Of a stretch of 64,000 nucleotides of DNA, positions 27,386 to 36,809 are shown piece after piece. The stretch is taken from the NCBI GenBank assembly GCA_036121365.1, contig JAZAFR010000033.1, positions 1 to 64,000 of the forward strand, written 5' to 3'. Source of the stretch: UBA7916 sp036121365. GTDB lineage: Bacteria; Pseudomonadota; Gammaproteobacteria; Comchoanobacterales; Comchoanobacteraceae. Under the pieces are notes generated by a model, which saw only the letters and a list, made by a program, of their open reading frames with translations, did no database searches and was not told the origin of the DNA. The position numbers and the translations under genes were made by a program. Numbering within the stretch: the stretch's first letter is position 1; each line of letters begins with the position of its first letter.

Positions 27386-27571
27386 TTAGATTGGATATGA
27401 AGAAGGGAATAAGTGGCGGTAGGAAAGATAGTAGCAAATGATTTTATTGGCATTGTCTTGGCTGATTGGCTTTTTTTTAAGCACGTGCAAAAGGGTAGAG
27501 GAAGGCATTCCGAGTCTTTTTGCAAGATAGTAAATATCAAAGTCATTCCATTCAAGAATTTTAGTCAGCAT
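27386..27571 (-). CDS. small helix-turn-helix protein
   Basis: A 61-residue protein. 'WNDFDIYYLAKRLGMPSSTL' followed by 'LHVLKKKPISQDNANKI' has the spacing of a helix-turn-helix DNA-binding unit, with 'LAKRLGMPSSTLLHVL' as the likely helix pair. ATG 27571 is used; an alternative ATG at 27601 adds 10 residues. No clear ribosome binding site is seen, so it may be a relic. It lies between the membrane protein and a second, larger HTH regulator. Confidence 0.45.
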   Translation of the reverse strand: MLTKILEWNDFDIYYLAKRLGMPSSTLLHVLKKKPISQDNANKIICYYLSYRHLFPSSYPI

Positions 27572-27878
27572 GGTATAGAGGTAGTATTGGCAGGACGGCA
27601 TAAAGAATTAAAAATGTAAAATAAGCGCTTTTATTTTTAATCATATGGGGCTGGTTTGGCAATGGGAGAAAAGCCAAAAAGGAGTGAAGTGATTTCGCAC
27701 ACAGTCAAGTCGGTTTATAACAAAATCTTCATTTATGGGTCTTGTTGCACGAAAAAGCGATAAGAGAAAGGGTGTAAATTGAAAATAAGGCATCTTAATG
27801 TTATAAGTAGAATAAGGGTGCCCAATCAGGACGCAATGTTGTGGTAGAGCAGACTGGTGATTTAGAGGAATAAAGTCG

Positions 27879-28559
27879 ATGAAAAGTATGCAAAGGACTA
27901 GCATTGAGAGGGCTGAAAGGCTCAAAAAAGTGAGGGGAATGTCAGGTTTGAATAGAAAGTCTTTTTCTCAAAAATATCAAATTCCCATTGCAACCATGCA
28001 AAACTGGGAGGCTCCACGTTTTGGAGGGTTGTCTGAACGAGGTGCACGAAAAATGATTCAATGTTTGGCCTGCGAAGGGGTCTATGTGAGCCATGAGTGG
28101 CTTATGCTAGGAGTAGGCAATGGTCCTCAGATTGCAGGGACGTCCACAAGAAGAAGTTTTGGTAAAGTAGAAAAGGCATTAGATTCTGACCAAATTGAAA
28201 AAGAAATGAGTAATCTCAAGAAGTTGTATAAGAAAAGCATTGTATATGAATTGCAAGATGAAAGGATGGCTCCTTTTTATGCGCCAGGGGATTTATTCAT
28301 CGGTGTGTTAAAGGAGGACGGACAGGCGCAAAGCAGTTTGGTGAATTGTCTTTGCATCGTGCAGTTAGAAGGAGGCGAAAGGGTTCTTAGGTATATCAAG
28401 CAAATAGTCCCACGGAGAAGACAGGTAAGTTTATATACCATCAATATGGATAAGAAGTGTGGTCATACAATAAAAGAGTGTCATTATTTACAAATCTGGC
28501 AGGTAGTGTGTGTGCAGTTTGCTCGAAGAATGTCGAAGGAAGTGCAAGGCGTTGCTTAG
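27879..28559 (+). CDS. XRE-type HTH regulator with LexA/S24-like C-terminus
   Basis: A 226-residue regulator. The N-terminal helix-turn-helix is visible in 'RLKKVRGMSGLNRKSFSQKY' and 'IPIATMQNWEAP', followed by 'GGLSERGARKMIQ' and 'HEWLMLGVGNGPQ'. The C-terminal half ('MAPFYAPGDLFIGVL', 'CIVQLEGGERVLRYIKQI') resembles the beta-rich S24/LexA repressor fold, but no catalytic Ser/Lys pair is evident. This layout is common in phage-like repressors of Legionellales-type genomes. It sits alone at the edge of the decayed island. Targets unknown. Confidence 0.75.
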   Translation: MKSMQRTSIERAERLKKVRGMSGLNRKSFSQKYQIPIATMQNWEAPRFGGLSERGARKMIQCLACEGVYVSHEWLMLGVGNGPQIAGTSTRRSFGKVEKALDSDQIEKEMSNLKKLYKKSIVYELQDERMAPFYAPGDLFIGVLKEDGQAQSSLVNCLCIVQLEGGERVLRYIKQIVPRRRQVSLYTINMDKKCGHTIKECHYLQIWQVVCVQFARRMSKEVQGVA

Positions 28560-28800
28560 CAACGATTTTAGTTGGGCTTCCTTTGCCAAATCTGGGGTTC
28601 ATGCGGTTATGGATGTGTAATCCATTTTATCACGCCTGAATCGTTAGATGAATCTTTCTTGGGTCTCTAAAAGCAGTTGTCAACGCTTGATGGGACCTCC
28701 TCCAAAAATAAATAAAACAATTCAAGTCTCATAAATCTAGGCTGTTTGTGTGCTTGTTCTTTGTGCTGATTGGCACGCATCGAAAAATATGCTTGGTGCG

Positions 28801-28968
28801 CTATTTGACTTTATCTTCGACAAACTCTTCGTGCTTTCTTGTTTTTTTATCATACTTTTTTAAGCGCAGCTTATCAGTTGTGGTTTTAGGGTTCTTAACA
28901 GTCACGTAGTAGGTGCCTGTTTTCTTATTGACCAATTTAATCAGTATTCGTTTTCCGTGCATTGCCAT
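28801..28968 (-). CDS. rpmG: 50S ribosomal protein L33
   Basis: A 55-residue basic protein reading MAMHGKRILIKLVNKKTG, then 'YYVTVKNPKTTTDKLRLKKY' and 'RKHEEFVEDKVK'. This is the L33 pattern without zinc-binding cysteines. A GGGG site lies about 7 bases before ATG 28968. It is encoded 5 bases after rpmB, the normal bacterial rpmB-rpmG operon. Too short for common ORF cut-offs. Confidence 0.95.
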   Translation of the reverse strand: MAMHGKRILIKLVNKKTGTYYVTVKNPKTTTDKLRLKKYDKKTRKHEEFVEDKVK

Positions 28969-28973
28969 AACAA

Positions 28974-29228
28974 TTACCCCTCAATCACTTTTTTCGTATC
29001 TGCCGCTCGCTCAGAAATCTGAGTCAAAACCTTATCAATCCCAAGCTTATCAATGATTCTCATGCCTTTAGCAGAGACTTTGAGGCGCACATAGCGTCCT
29101 TGACTGTCTACCCAAAAGCGTTTTGTGTGCAAGTTGACCTCAAAACGACGCTTGGTCTTGTTGTTTGCATGAGAGACATTGTGTCCGTGCATGGGCTTTT
29201 TTCCTGTGACTGCACAAATTTTTGCCAT
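28974..29228 (-). CDS. rpmB: 50S ribosomal protein L28
   Basis: An 84-residue protein with 'MAKICAVTGKKPMHGHNVSH' and 'NNKTKRRFEVNLHTKRFW', as in L28. ATG 29228 is chosen because the family begins M-[AS]-x-x-C; the 14-residue upstream extension is an artefact of the open frame. First gene of the rpmB-rpmG operon. Confidence 0.96.
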   Translation of the reverse strand: MAKICAVTGKKPMHGHNVSHANNKTKRRFEVNLHTKRFWVDSQGRYVRLKVSAKGMRIIDKLGIDKVLTQISERAADTKKVIEG

Positions 29229-29367
29229 AACGACCTCTTTTATAACTTCATTAGGTGGATGATTATACAAGAATAAAAATAAAATAACAATATTTTTTAA
29301 AAAATAAGCTATAAACTTAGTAAGTCGTTCACAATTTGGGTGAAATTACTGGATTATAGGAGGAAAT

Positions 29368-30162
29368 ATGACAGAAGAGTTTTGCACGTTGAGTTGGCCT
29401 GAAGAGTCAATTGCGTTGATCACGCTCAATCGGCCAGATAAGCTCAATGCAATTAACGTTGAGATGTTGCAACAGTGGCGAGAGATATTAGAGCAGCTAG
29501 AAGATTCAAGCAAGGCGCCTAGGTGCTTGTTGGTGACAGGTGCGGGTCGGGCATTTTCATCTGGTGCAGACATTCGTGCAACCATGAAGGTGGCCAAAGA
29601 GCACAACGGCGATTTGGGGAGCATTCTGAGTGCTTACTACAATCCGTTAATTTTAGCCATACAGAAGTTGCCTTTCCCGGTCATCAGTGTGGTCAATGGG
29701 CTTGCCGTTGGGGTGGGGTTTTCATTTGCATTGCATGCAGACATCATCATTGCATCTGAAGATGCTTATTTTTGGGCAAACTTTGCAGAAATAGGGCTGG
29801 TCCCCGATGGAGCTATGAGTTTTATGTTGCCAAGGTTCATGGGGTACCATACCGCAGCTGCGCATATCTTATTGGCAGAAAAAATGACTGCCATAGAGGC
29901 AAAAAGCTGTGGTTTGGTTTATCAGTTATATGGTAAAGACATACTCATGAGAAAAGCCATAGAGTTGGCAATGCGCATGTCTCAGCATTCAAAAGTGGCC
30001 AACCAAGAAACTAAGTCATTGCTCAGAGAAGGAATGGATAGAACATTTAAAGAGCAGATACAGGCAGAAAGCATTAGTCAAGCGCGTGCTGGGTATAGTG
30101 ATGAAGCTAAAAAGGCCATCATGAATTTCATCATTCATGGCAATAAGCAAAAGGGAAGATAG
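29368..30162 (+). CDS. enoyl-CoA hydratase/isomerase family protein
   Basis: A crotonase-fold enzyme of 264 residues. 'LITLNRPDKLNAIN' near the N-terminus, 'GAGRAFSSGADI' (oxyanion-hole strand), 'VVNGLAVGVGFSFALHADII' and 'FAEIGLVPDGAMSFMLPR' follow the family order. The second catalytic Glu region reads 'ANFAEIGLVPDG', closest to PaaG-type isomerases or EchA hydratases, so the exact reaction is open. GGAGGAAAT precedes ATG 29368. It may work with the acyl-CoA synthetase in lipid degradation (inference). Confidence 0.88.
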   Translation: MTEEFCTLSWPEESIALITLNRPDKLNAINVEMLQQWREILEQLEDSSKAPRCLLVTGAGRAFSSGADIRATMKVAKEHNGDLGSILSAYYNPLILAIQKLPFPVISVVNGLAVGVGFSFALHADIIIASEDAYFWANFAEIGLVPDGAMSFMLPRFMGYHTAAAHILLAEKMTAIEAKSCGLVYQLYGKDILMRKAIELAMRMSQHSKVANQETKSLLREGMDRTFKEQIQAESISQARAGYSDEAKKAIMNFIIHGNKQKGR

Positions 30163-30305
30163 TAGCAAAATCAAGCAAGGAAGTGTAACGGATAAATTGT
30201 TATAGATGTAGATATCAGTTAAAAGCAGTTCGTAGATTGAATGAGGTTGCAAAAGAAAGTACAGACATTTATGATCAATACCAAGGAACTAAGGGAGGAA
30301 GAGTA

Positions 30306-30971
30306 GTGAAAAATGTGATAATCACAGGTGCAAACAGAGGGATTGGCCTTGAGCTTGTGAAAATTTATGCAAAAGAAGCTAAAGTTTTTGCATTATGTCG
30401 TCAACGGTCAGATGAGTTAGACGGATTGAAAGGGGTGACTGTGATAGAAGATGTAGATCTAAGAAGCCAAGAGTCTATAAACAAGGCTGTACAGAAGTGC
30501 ACAGGAAGAATTGATTTACTAATCAGCAATGCTGGTGTTTTTCACAGAGATGAGGGAGGCATTGGTAATATAGATATAGAGAGTATACAGGATCATATGA
30601 CAGTCAATACATTGGCGCCATTGACGTTAATCCAAACAGCTCTGAATCATTTAGGCAGTGGATCAAAAGTGGCATTGATATCATCGCGAATGGGCTCAAT
30701 TACTGATAATACATCAGGTGGATTTTACGGTTATCGCATGAGTAAGGCAGCGTTAAACGCGCTCGGCAAGTCATTGGCGGTTGACTTGAAGCCAAAAAAT
30801 ATTACAGTGGCCATATTGCATCCAGGCATGGTGAAGACGAAGATAACTGGCTATCAAGGTCAGTATACGCCAGAAGAGGCAGCTGTAGGACTGGCAAAGA
30901 GAATAGAAGCGTTGACTTTAGAGAACACAGGAAGCTTCGTGCATGCTCAAGGAGAAATATTGCCCTGGTAG
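30306..30971 (+). CDS. short-chain dehydrogenase/reductase
   Basis: NAD(P)-dependent oxidoreductase of 221 residues. 'VIITGANRGIGLELVK' is the cofactor-binding Gly motif, 'LLISNAGVF' the N-A-G motif, 'VALISSRMGS' holds the catalytic Ser and 'YGYRMSKAALN' the Y-x-x-x-K pair. GTG 30306 is chosen because GGGAGGAAGA lies just upstream and the longer frame from 30237 adds an unrelated 23 residues. The substrate cannot be told from sequence. Confidence 0.87.
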   Translation: MKNVIITGANRGIGLELVKIYAKEAKVFALCRQRSDELDGLKGVTVIEDVDLRSQESINKAVQKCTGRIDLLISNAGVFHRDEGGIGNIDIESIQDHMTVNTLAPLTLIQTALNHLGSGSKVALISSRMGSITDNTSGGFYGYRMSKAALNALGKSLAVDLKPKNITVAILHPGMVKTKITGYQGQYTPEEAAVGLAKRIEALTLENTGSFVHAQGEILPW

Positions 30972-31011
30972 AAATGGACAGCAATTTTAGGAGAGGTAGC
31001 AGGCCTTATTA

Positions 31012-31608
31012 TTAAGCCTTTTCAAGAAAGTCACAAAGGTCAAAGCCTAATGCTATCAGAGCTTGTGTAACAGAAAAAAGCGGCAGTCCGTAAATGGCAT
31101 AGGGATCTGTGCTAGATAGGCTATTGATTAGCAGGTGTCCTCTTCCTTCAAGTCTAATGCTACCAGCGCACTCATAGGGTTTATCGTATTGGAGGTAGGC
31201 AGTGATCAATGAATCGTTGAGAGTGCGGTACTGAATATGGGTTTCAATCACTTCTATGTGGCAAAAGTTGTTTTGAGAAGATAAAATACAAACGCCGCTA
31301 TAGGAAATGGCTTTTTGTCGGCTACACAGTTGTAGTTGTTTGACGGCATTGGCGTGGTTGAGTGGTTTTCCCAAAATGGTGTTATCTACAGAAATGATCT
31401 GATCTCCAGCAATGATAATGCCATTTTTTGTTTCCAGAGCTTTGGCTTTGGTAAGTGAGAGGCGGTATGCCAGATCTGCGGGCGGCTCATTGGGAAAAGG
31501 GGTTTCATCAATATCGGGACTGACGCATTCAAAGGGCGTATTGAGCATAGAAAGTAAACGTTTTCTTTCTTGTGAGCTTGAAGCCAGAAGTATCTGCTTA
31601 GATTTCAT
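31012..31608 (-). CDS. Maf/YceF-like nucleoside triphosphate pyrophosphatase
   Basis: A 198-residue Maf-fold housecleaning enzyme that hydrolyses modified nucleotides. 'ILLASSSQERKRLLSML', 'SPDIDETPFPNEPPADLAYR', 'TKAKALE', 'IIAGDQIIS' and 'SSTDPYAIYGLPL' match the YceF branch (7-methyl-GTP pyrophosphatase) rather than the dTTP/UTP branch, though this is a judgement from motif wording. ATG 31608 is chosen as the family start; the 14-residue upstream extension is hydrophobic and atypical. Divergent from trpS. Confidence 0.85.
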   Translation of the reverse strand: MKSKQILLASSSQERKRLLSMLNTPFECVSPDIDETPFPNEPPADLAYRLSLTKAKALETKNGIIIAGDQIISVDNTILGKPLNHANAVKQLQLCSRQKAISYSGVCILSSQNNFCHIEVIETHIQYRTLNDSLITAYLQYDKPYECAGSIRLEGRGHLLINSLSSTDPYAIYGLPLFSVTQALIALGFDLCDFLEKA

Positions 31609-31772
31609 AATGACAAAGTAAGAGAATTTAAGTCTGAGTATTGTTAGCACACTCTAGAGAGAAGCGCAGTATTTATGATCTAAAAATCCAAAGATCATGC
31701 AAAGACAACGATTTCCTTGTGCTGAGAGGGGGAATGTGTTGTAATAATGCTTCGTTGAGAGCGAGAAATTAA

Positions 31773-32789
31773 ATGGCATCCACACACAAAAAGACCACTT
31801 TGGTAACAGGGCTAACTGCAACAGGCGATTTACACTTGGGTTCGTACTTAGGCACAATGAAGCAGTGGGAGCGGTATTCAAAAGACCATGACTGTTACTT
31901 TTTTATTGCAGATATGCATGCAATCACCATACCACAAGACCCAAAGCTAATGCGAAAACGCAGTTTAGATATGGCTGCATTGTTTATGAGTTCAGGGGTC
32001 TGTCTTGAGAGTTCAGTGTTGTTCAATCAGTCGCAGGTACCGCAGCATGCCGAGCTATGCTGGGTGTTGTCGTGCATCAGTGCGATGGGAGAGTTACAAC
32101 GCATGACACAGTACAAGGAAAAATCAGCCAACCAAAAACAGAAAGAGACGTTGGGTTTATTTGCCTATCCTTGTTTAATGGCAGCAGATATTTTGCTATA
32201 TAATCCGCAGTATGTGCCTGTGGGAGAAGATCAGAAACAACATTTAGAATTGGCCAGAAACATTGCACAGCGTTTCAATCATCAATTCAAAGAAGAGGTG
32301 TTTTCAGTGCCTGATCCAGTCATCCCTAAGGTTGCTGCTCGGGTAATGGCACTCGGTGATCCAGAAAAGAAAATGTCTAAATCAGACGTCAGTGTGAATA
32401 ACACAGTCTATTTACTGGATAAGCCAGAGGTAATCGTCAAAAAGATAAAACGGGCGGTTACTGACTCAGGCACAACAATAGAATACAACGAGAAAAGACC
32501 AGGAATTAGTAATTTGGTGGCCATTTATGCAGCGCTCACAAATAGCGCCATAGACAGTGTTGTTGCGCAGTATGAAGGAGAGGGGTATGCCAAGTTCAAG
32601 ACGGATTTGGCAGATTGTATTGTATCAGCTTTTGAGCCCATCAGAGACAGTTATGAGAAAATTAGGCACGATGAGCAGTATTTGCAGACAGAGCTTGAGA
32701 AAGGGGCTAAAAAAGCACAAAGTGTGGCAAAAGAAACGCTGAGAAAAGTGTATGAAGTTGTTGGTTTTATACAAGGTGGGAATGCATAA
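31773..32789 (+). CDS. trpS: tryptophanyl-tRNA synthetase
   Basis: Class I aminoacyl-tRNA synthetase that charges tRNA-Trp. The HIGH-like 'GDLHLGSYLGTMKQW' lies near residue 19, 'VPVGEDQKQHLELARNIA' is the central conserved block, and 'KMSKSD' (KMSKS loop) lies near residue 205. Length 338 residues is standard. sbcB begins immediately at the next base after the stop, so the two genes form an operon. Confidence 0.97.
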   Translation: MASTHKKTTLVTGLTATGDLHLGSYLGTMKQWERYSKDHDCYFFIADMHAITIPQDPKLMRKRSLDMAALFMSSGVCLESSVLFNQSQVPQHAELCWVLSCISAMGELQRMTQYKEKSANQKQKETLGLFAYPCLMAADILLYNPQYVPVGEDQKQHLELARNIAQRFNHQFKEEVFSVPDPVIPKVAARVMALGDPEKKMSKSDVSVNNTVYLLDKPEVIVKKIKRAVTDSGTTIEYNEKRPGISNLVAIYAALTNSAIDSVVAQYEGEGYAKFKTDLADCIVSAFEPIRDSYEKIRHDEQYLQTELEKGAKKAQSVAKETLRKVYEVVGFIQGGNA

Positions 32790-34217
32790 GTGAAGACAAC
32801 ATATTTATTTTATGATCTAGAAACATCTGGTTTGAGTAAGCCGTTCGATCAAATACAACAATTTGCAGGCAAGCGTCTCAACGAAAATTGGGAAGAGGTT
32901 GAAAGCAGTTTTCTTGAGGCCCGAATTTCTCCTGATGTCATTCCTTCTCCTTATGCAGTCATCACTCATCAAATATGCATGGGGGAAGATAGTGGGCGGA
33001 TGAGTGAATTTCAAGCGACAACACAAATTCATGCAATGATGAATGAGCCAGCGACAATCAGTCTCGGCTATAACACATTGGGGTTTGATGACGAATTTTT
33101 ACGGTTCGCATTTTATAGAAACTTGTTGTCACCGTATACACACCAATATGCCAATGGCTGCAAGCGGTATGATATATTTCCTTTGACTGTTTTTTATTTT
33201 TTATTTGAGAAGTCAGTGCTTAAGTGGCCACAAATAGACGGTAAGCCAACATTAAAATTAGAGCATATTGTGACTGAAAACAATTGGTTTCAGGGCCGGG
33301 CGCATCATGCCATGAATGATGTCGACGCCACAATAAAGTTGGCATCGCATTTAAGGAAAGGCAATCCAGCGATGTGGAATTATTTAATTGGATATTTCGA
33401 TAAGGGGATAGATTCTGATCGAATTGCAGCGTTGCCCAAAGCGTTTAATAATCACATAGATTTTCGATTTGGTGTGATGATTCATTCTAAATTCGGGGCT
33501 AGCTATGCCTATTCTGCCATGGTGTTGGCACTGGGCAATCACAATCATTACAAAAACCAGACGGTATGGCTACGGTTGGATAAAGAAGAGTTTGAAGAGT
33601 TTGACTTTGAAAAGATAAATGCATCGGGGTTTATCATACGAAAGAAATATGCAGAACCTGGCTTTATGTTGCCGCCATCGGAAAATTACACGGTTCAGAT
33701 GAGCTTAGATAGAATGAAGATAGTCGAAAAGAATCTAGCAAAGATCAGTGAGGATTTTTCAGGCATTGAAGACATACAAAGACAAGCAAGGGAGTTTATG
33801 TATGAGTCTGTTGAGAATATTGATGTGGATGCAGGTTTGTATGACAATGGCTTTCTAACACACGAAGAGCAAGCTTTTTGTCGGCAATTTCATTTAAGTC
33901 CGCCAAAGGCAAGGCAGGCGTTACTGGATGGGATGAAAAACTCCAATTTGCACGAACAGGCTTTGAGGGCGTTATGGCGAGACAGTGGAGAGCTGAATTC
34001 CAAGGAGGCTCTAGAGTCAATCGAGCCTTACATCAAGAAAATTCTACAGTCAGAGGTAGAGACTGGCATTTTTGATTACAGAGGTGAGCAAAAAAGGGGC
34101 ATATTTGTGGCCAACCAAGAGGTCTCACAGATAGAGTCGACAATGGAATTAGATAGAGCGCAAGAAAAAGTACTTGAAAGTTTTAAGCAGTGGATGCAAA
34201 ATAGAAGCTCTGAGTAA
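32790..34217 (+). CDS. sbcB: exodeoxyribonuclease I
   Basis: A 3'-5' single-strand DNA exonuclease acting in recombination and mismatch repair. It is a DEDDh-type nuclease: 'FYDLETSGL' (first acids), 'GYNTLGFDDEFLRFAFYRN' and 'HHAMNDVDATIKLA' supply the catalytic residues. The C-terminal ExoI-specific part is complete; the total of 475 residues is the family length. It starts at GTG 32790, directly abutting the trpS stop, so it is cotranscribed with trpS. Confidence 0.96.
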   Translation: MKTTYLFYDLETSGLSKPFDQIQQFAGKRLNENWEEVESSFLEARISPDVIPSPYAVITHQICMGEDSGRMSEFQATTQIHAMMNEPATISLGYNTLGFDDEFLRFAFYRNLLSPYTHQYANGCKRYDIFPLTVFYFLFEKSVLKWPQIDGKPTLKLEHIVTENNWFQGRAHHAMNDVDATIKLASHLRKGNPAMWNYLIGYFDKGIDSDRIAALPKAFNNHIDFRFGVMIHSKFGASYAYSAMVLALGNHNHYKNQTVWLRLDKEEFEEFDFEKINASGFIIRKKYAEPGFMLPPSENYTVQMSLDRMKIVEKNLAKISEDFSGIEDIQRQAREFMYESVENIDVDAGLYDNGFLTHEEQAFCRQFHLSPPKARQALLDGMKNSNLHEQALRALWRDSGELNSKEALESIEPYIKKILQSEVETGIFDYRGEQKRGIFVANQEVSQIESTMELDRAQEKVLESFKQWMQNRSSE

Positions 34218-34246
34218 AAAATTCTAAAAAGTGTGAGAGGTGTCTG

Positions 34247-35227
34247 GTGCTAAGTTATCGTCATTTATGGACAAAAATGTTGAGCCTGTATTCAGGGTTT
34301 GCTTTAAAATCACTGATGGAGTCAATCACGCAGGCAAAAGATTATAAAGATCAGGTTAAAATAGCAGAAGAAGGTCGGAAAAATGCAAATAGGTCCAAAT
34401 CAATGCTAAAAATAAACTCGCGTGTAAAAAAAGTAAGAAGAACGAAGTTGGGACAGTGCTCAATATATATTTATGAGCCTGAAGAAAAAATCAGTGAGGA
34501 CCTTGTCATTTTTTTTCCTGGAGGAGGGTTTATTGTTGGAGGTAATAGCACACATGGGTCAATTGCCAGTAATATTTCAGCAACACTGGGTCGCCAAGTC
34601 TGTTTAATAGAATACGCTTTGGTGCCAGAATCAAAGATAAAACAGACCATAGAAGCATGTGTCGAGAGTATTTTATTGCTTTTAAATCAATCAAAGACGG
34701 TAGATTATACTCTATGTGGGCATTCAGCAGGAGGAGGGCTGGCCTGCCAAACTGTGATTCAATTAATAAAGGAAAACCAGACTTTACCACGTTGTTTATA
34801 TCTTGTATCACCTTCATTGCAACATTGCTTCAGTGGAGATAAGCTTGAGATTTTGGAGAAATGTAAAACAGATGAAATTTTAGGTAAAACGTATCATTAT
34901 TTAATGAATAATGAAAGTGCCAGGAAGAAAGCGGTGGCTTTGTTAGGGGGAGACGAGGTGCCTGAGATGTTGGATGTTGAGGATAAAATACTGAAAAAAT
35001 TTCCGCCCATACATATGACCTACCAAAATGATGAAGTACTGTCCATTGCCATTAGGCAGGTAATCAGGAAGTTTAGACGTTTGGATATTGAGGTTGTGGA
35101 TAACTCAGTGGATAATTCATTTCACTCTTTTTTGGTTTTTGATTATCTGCCTCAGACCAAAGTTTATTTAACTCAATTAAAAAAAGCTTTTGATCAAAAA
35201 AAACAAGCAAATAATAAAGATGATTGA
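34247..35227 (+). CDS. alpha/beta hydrolase, hormone-sensitive-lipase-like
   Basis: A 326-residue esterase or lipase-like protein. 'VIFFPGGGFIVGG' replaces the usual H-G-G-G oxyanion motif, with Pro in place of His. 'YALVPE', the nucleophile elbow 'GHSAGGG', 'YQNDEVLS' (likely acid) and 'DNSFHSFLVFD' (likely His) follow in order. The N-terminal 60 residues are basic and helical and lack a clear signal peptide. Starts at GTG 34247, 29 bases after sbcB. A lipid substrate or host role is inference only. Confidence 0.8.
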   Translation: MLSYRHLWTKMLSLYSGFALKSLMESITQAKDYKDQVKIAEEGRKNANRSKSMLKINSRVKKVRRTKLGQCSIYIYEPEEKISEDLVIFFPGGGFIVGGNSTHGSIASNISATLGRQVCLIEYALVPESKIKQTIEACVESILLLLNQSKTVDYTLCGHSAGGGLACQTVIQLIKENQTLPRCLYLVSPSLQHCFSGDKLEILEKCKTDEILGKTYHYLMNNESARKKAVALLGGDEVPEMLDVEDKILKKFPPIHMTYQNDEVLSIAIRQVIRKFRRLDIEVVDNSVDNSFHSFLVFDYLPQTKVYLTQLKKAFDQKKQANNKDD

Positions 35228-35306
35228 AGGAGTAAAAACATTAGTTGAGGTAAAAGACACTCTCTGGCAGTGAGGCATCCTTGAGAATAAAGGTGGGCAA
35301 TTAAAG

Positions 35307-36145
35307 TTAAGTATTAAGAAGGTGTTTTTGACTGTTTTCTTTTCTGATAATCGAGTCAATCTTTGGAACAGAAAAAAAGATCATGCCGACGACAAAAGAA
35401 AATCTAAGCACATTGGAGAAATGGTGTAAGAATAGATGGGTTTTAAATTGAGGAAGAAGAGCAAACAGGCATAAAGTCACGGTTAAATAGATATTAGCGT
35501 GTGAGAGTTTTATATGAATGTCACAAATTTTAGGCCCTTGAGTGTGTAAAATAACAGCCAGGCTCATTAAAAATCCTGCTGCCTTGCTGATCACTGGAGG
35601 CATATCAAATTGTAACTCAAAAAACAGATACAAAAACATGGGGATGGTAAAGAGCATCCAGTGTTTTAAAAGGTCTAATAGGTCATTGCCATTTTTTATC
35701 TGATGGCGCCAGAAAAATACAGTGGCCACTCCAAGCAAGGTGCCAGCCAGAACGTCATAAAGGCTATGCACGCCTAAATAAACTCTAGATAAAGAAACGC
35801 CGATGATGATGAGAAGGTAGAGTAGCGCGAGCGATGACGTGTACTGAAAAACAGCATCAACCAAAATACAGTTGCAACTTGGGCATCGCCACTAGGAAAG
35901 CCAAAGGGGTCCAGAACTGCTATCAAATAAAAGTGTGCATTAGGACGAGAAAATTGAAATATCTGTTTAAGAAAGCAATTGGTCAGTGTAGAAAAAGGGA
36001 TTAAAAAGGCCAGTGAGATAAAAAGAGAGGGGTTCAGAAGCCGTAATGGTAATCATGAAAAATAATCATTTGCCAGCAAAGGAAAAAACAGAAAGAGCGT
36101 GTCCATTAACGGAGTTCTAAGGCTTAAAATCCAGGATTCAATCAT
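35307..36145 (-). pseudogene. PAP2-family membrane phosphatase, frameshifted
   Basis: The minus strand from ATG 36145 reads a PAP2 phosphatase: 'IESWILSLRTPLMDTLFLFF', a TGA after 'LLANDYFS', then 'LKQIFQFSRPNAHFYLIAVL' (the K-x6-R-P motif) and 'FGFPSGDAQVATVFW' (P-S-G-D in place of P-S-G-H). The frame shifts near 35860 into 'SRVYLGVHSLYDVLAGTLLG' (the S-R-x5-H-x3-D motif) and continues through several membrane helices to 35307. One stop and at least one frameshift separate motifs that must act together, so the gene is probably inactive. The intact reading frame 35307-35864 alone lacks the first two motifs. Confidence 0.75.
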
Positions 36146-36178
36146 GAACGATCATAGCATCAATTGAAGATGAGATAC

Positions 36179-36652
36179 TCATAGGTATTCAATCGAGACA
36201 ATTTCATAGCTTTGTATGCCATTAGGGGTATTGACTTCGATTTCATCTCCCACCATCTTACCTATGCACGAACGGGCAATGGGAGAGGTGATGGAAATTT
36301 TACCTTGACCTAGGTTTGCTTCCTCTTCTCCTACAATCTGGGCGGTTATGGTTCTTTCCTCAGCATCATTATAGATGGTTATGGTAGCGCCAAAGACGAT
36401 GTTTTCTCGGTTGCCAATTTTAGATACATCGATGACTTGCGCATTTTTAAGTCTATCTTGAATGAAGCGAACGCGGGCTTCAGACAACCCCTGTTTGTCT
36501 TTGGCTGCGTGATACTCTGCATTTTCTTTTAGGTCGCCGTGTTCTCTGGCTTCTGAAATGGCCCGTGCAAGAACGGGTCTATCATCAATCAACGTCTGTA
36601 GTTCTGCTTTTAGAGCAGACTCTCCTGTTTTTGTCATTGGCACTTTACGCAT
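36179..36652 (-). CDS. greA: transcription elongation factor GreA
   Basis: Binds RNA polymerase and stimulates cleavage of backtracked RNA. The N-terminal coiled coil carries 'REHGDLKENAEYHAAKDKQG', including the D-L-x-E-N-x-E-Y acidic tip. The C-terminal FKBP-like domain contains 'GKISITSPIARSCIGKMVGD'. Length 157 residues is exact for GreA. A TACGGGAGG-like site precedes the ATG. Confidence 0.96.
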   Translation of the reverse strand: MRKVPMTKTGESALKAELQTLIDDRPVLARAISEAREHGDLKENAEYHAAKDKQGLSEARVRFIQDRLKNAQVIDVSKIGNRENIVFGATITIYNDAEERTITAQIVGEEEANLGQGKISITSPIARSCIGKMVGDEIEVNTPNGIQSYEIVSIEYL

Positions 36653-36809
36653 ACTGACTTACCTCCCGTAAAACAAACAATACTAGCATAGTAAAAATTA
36701 AAATAAAAGCAATACAGTGCTTTCCCAGTGATTATCAGCAAGATAAAACGGTATTGAAGCCGAGAAAAAAATATTTATGCTGAAAAAGCAATAAGTGAGG
36801 AGAAGCAGA

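Noticed and set aside
27641..27925. Minus-strand 94-codon frame overlapping the start of the XRE regulator
   Set aside because: It runs into a supported gene, and its hydrophobic N-terminus comes from antisense of basic codons.
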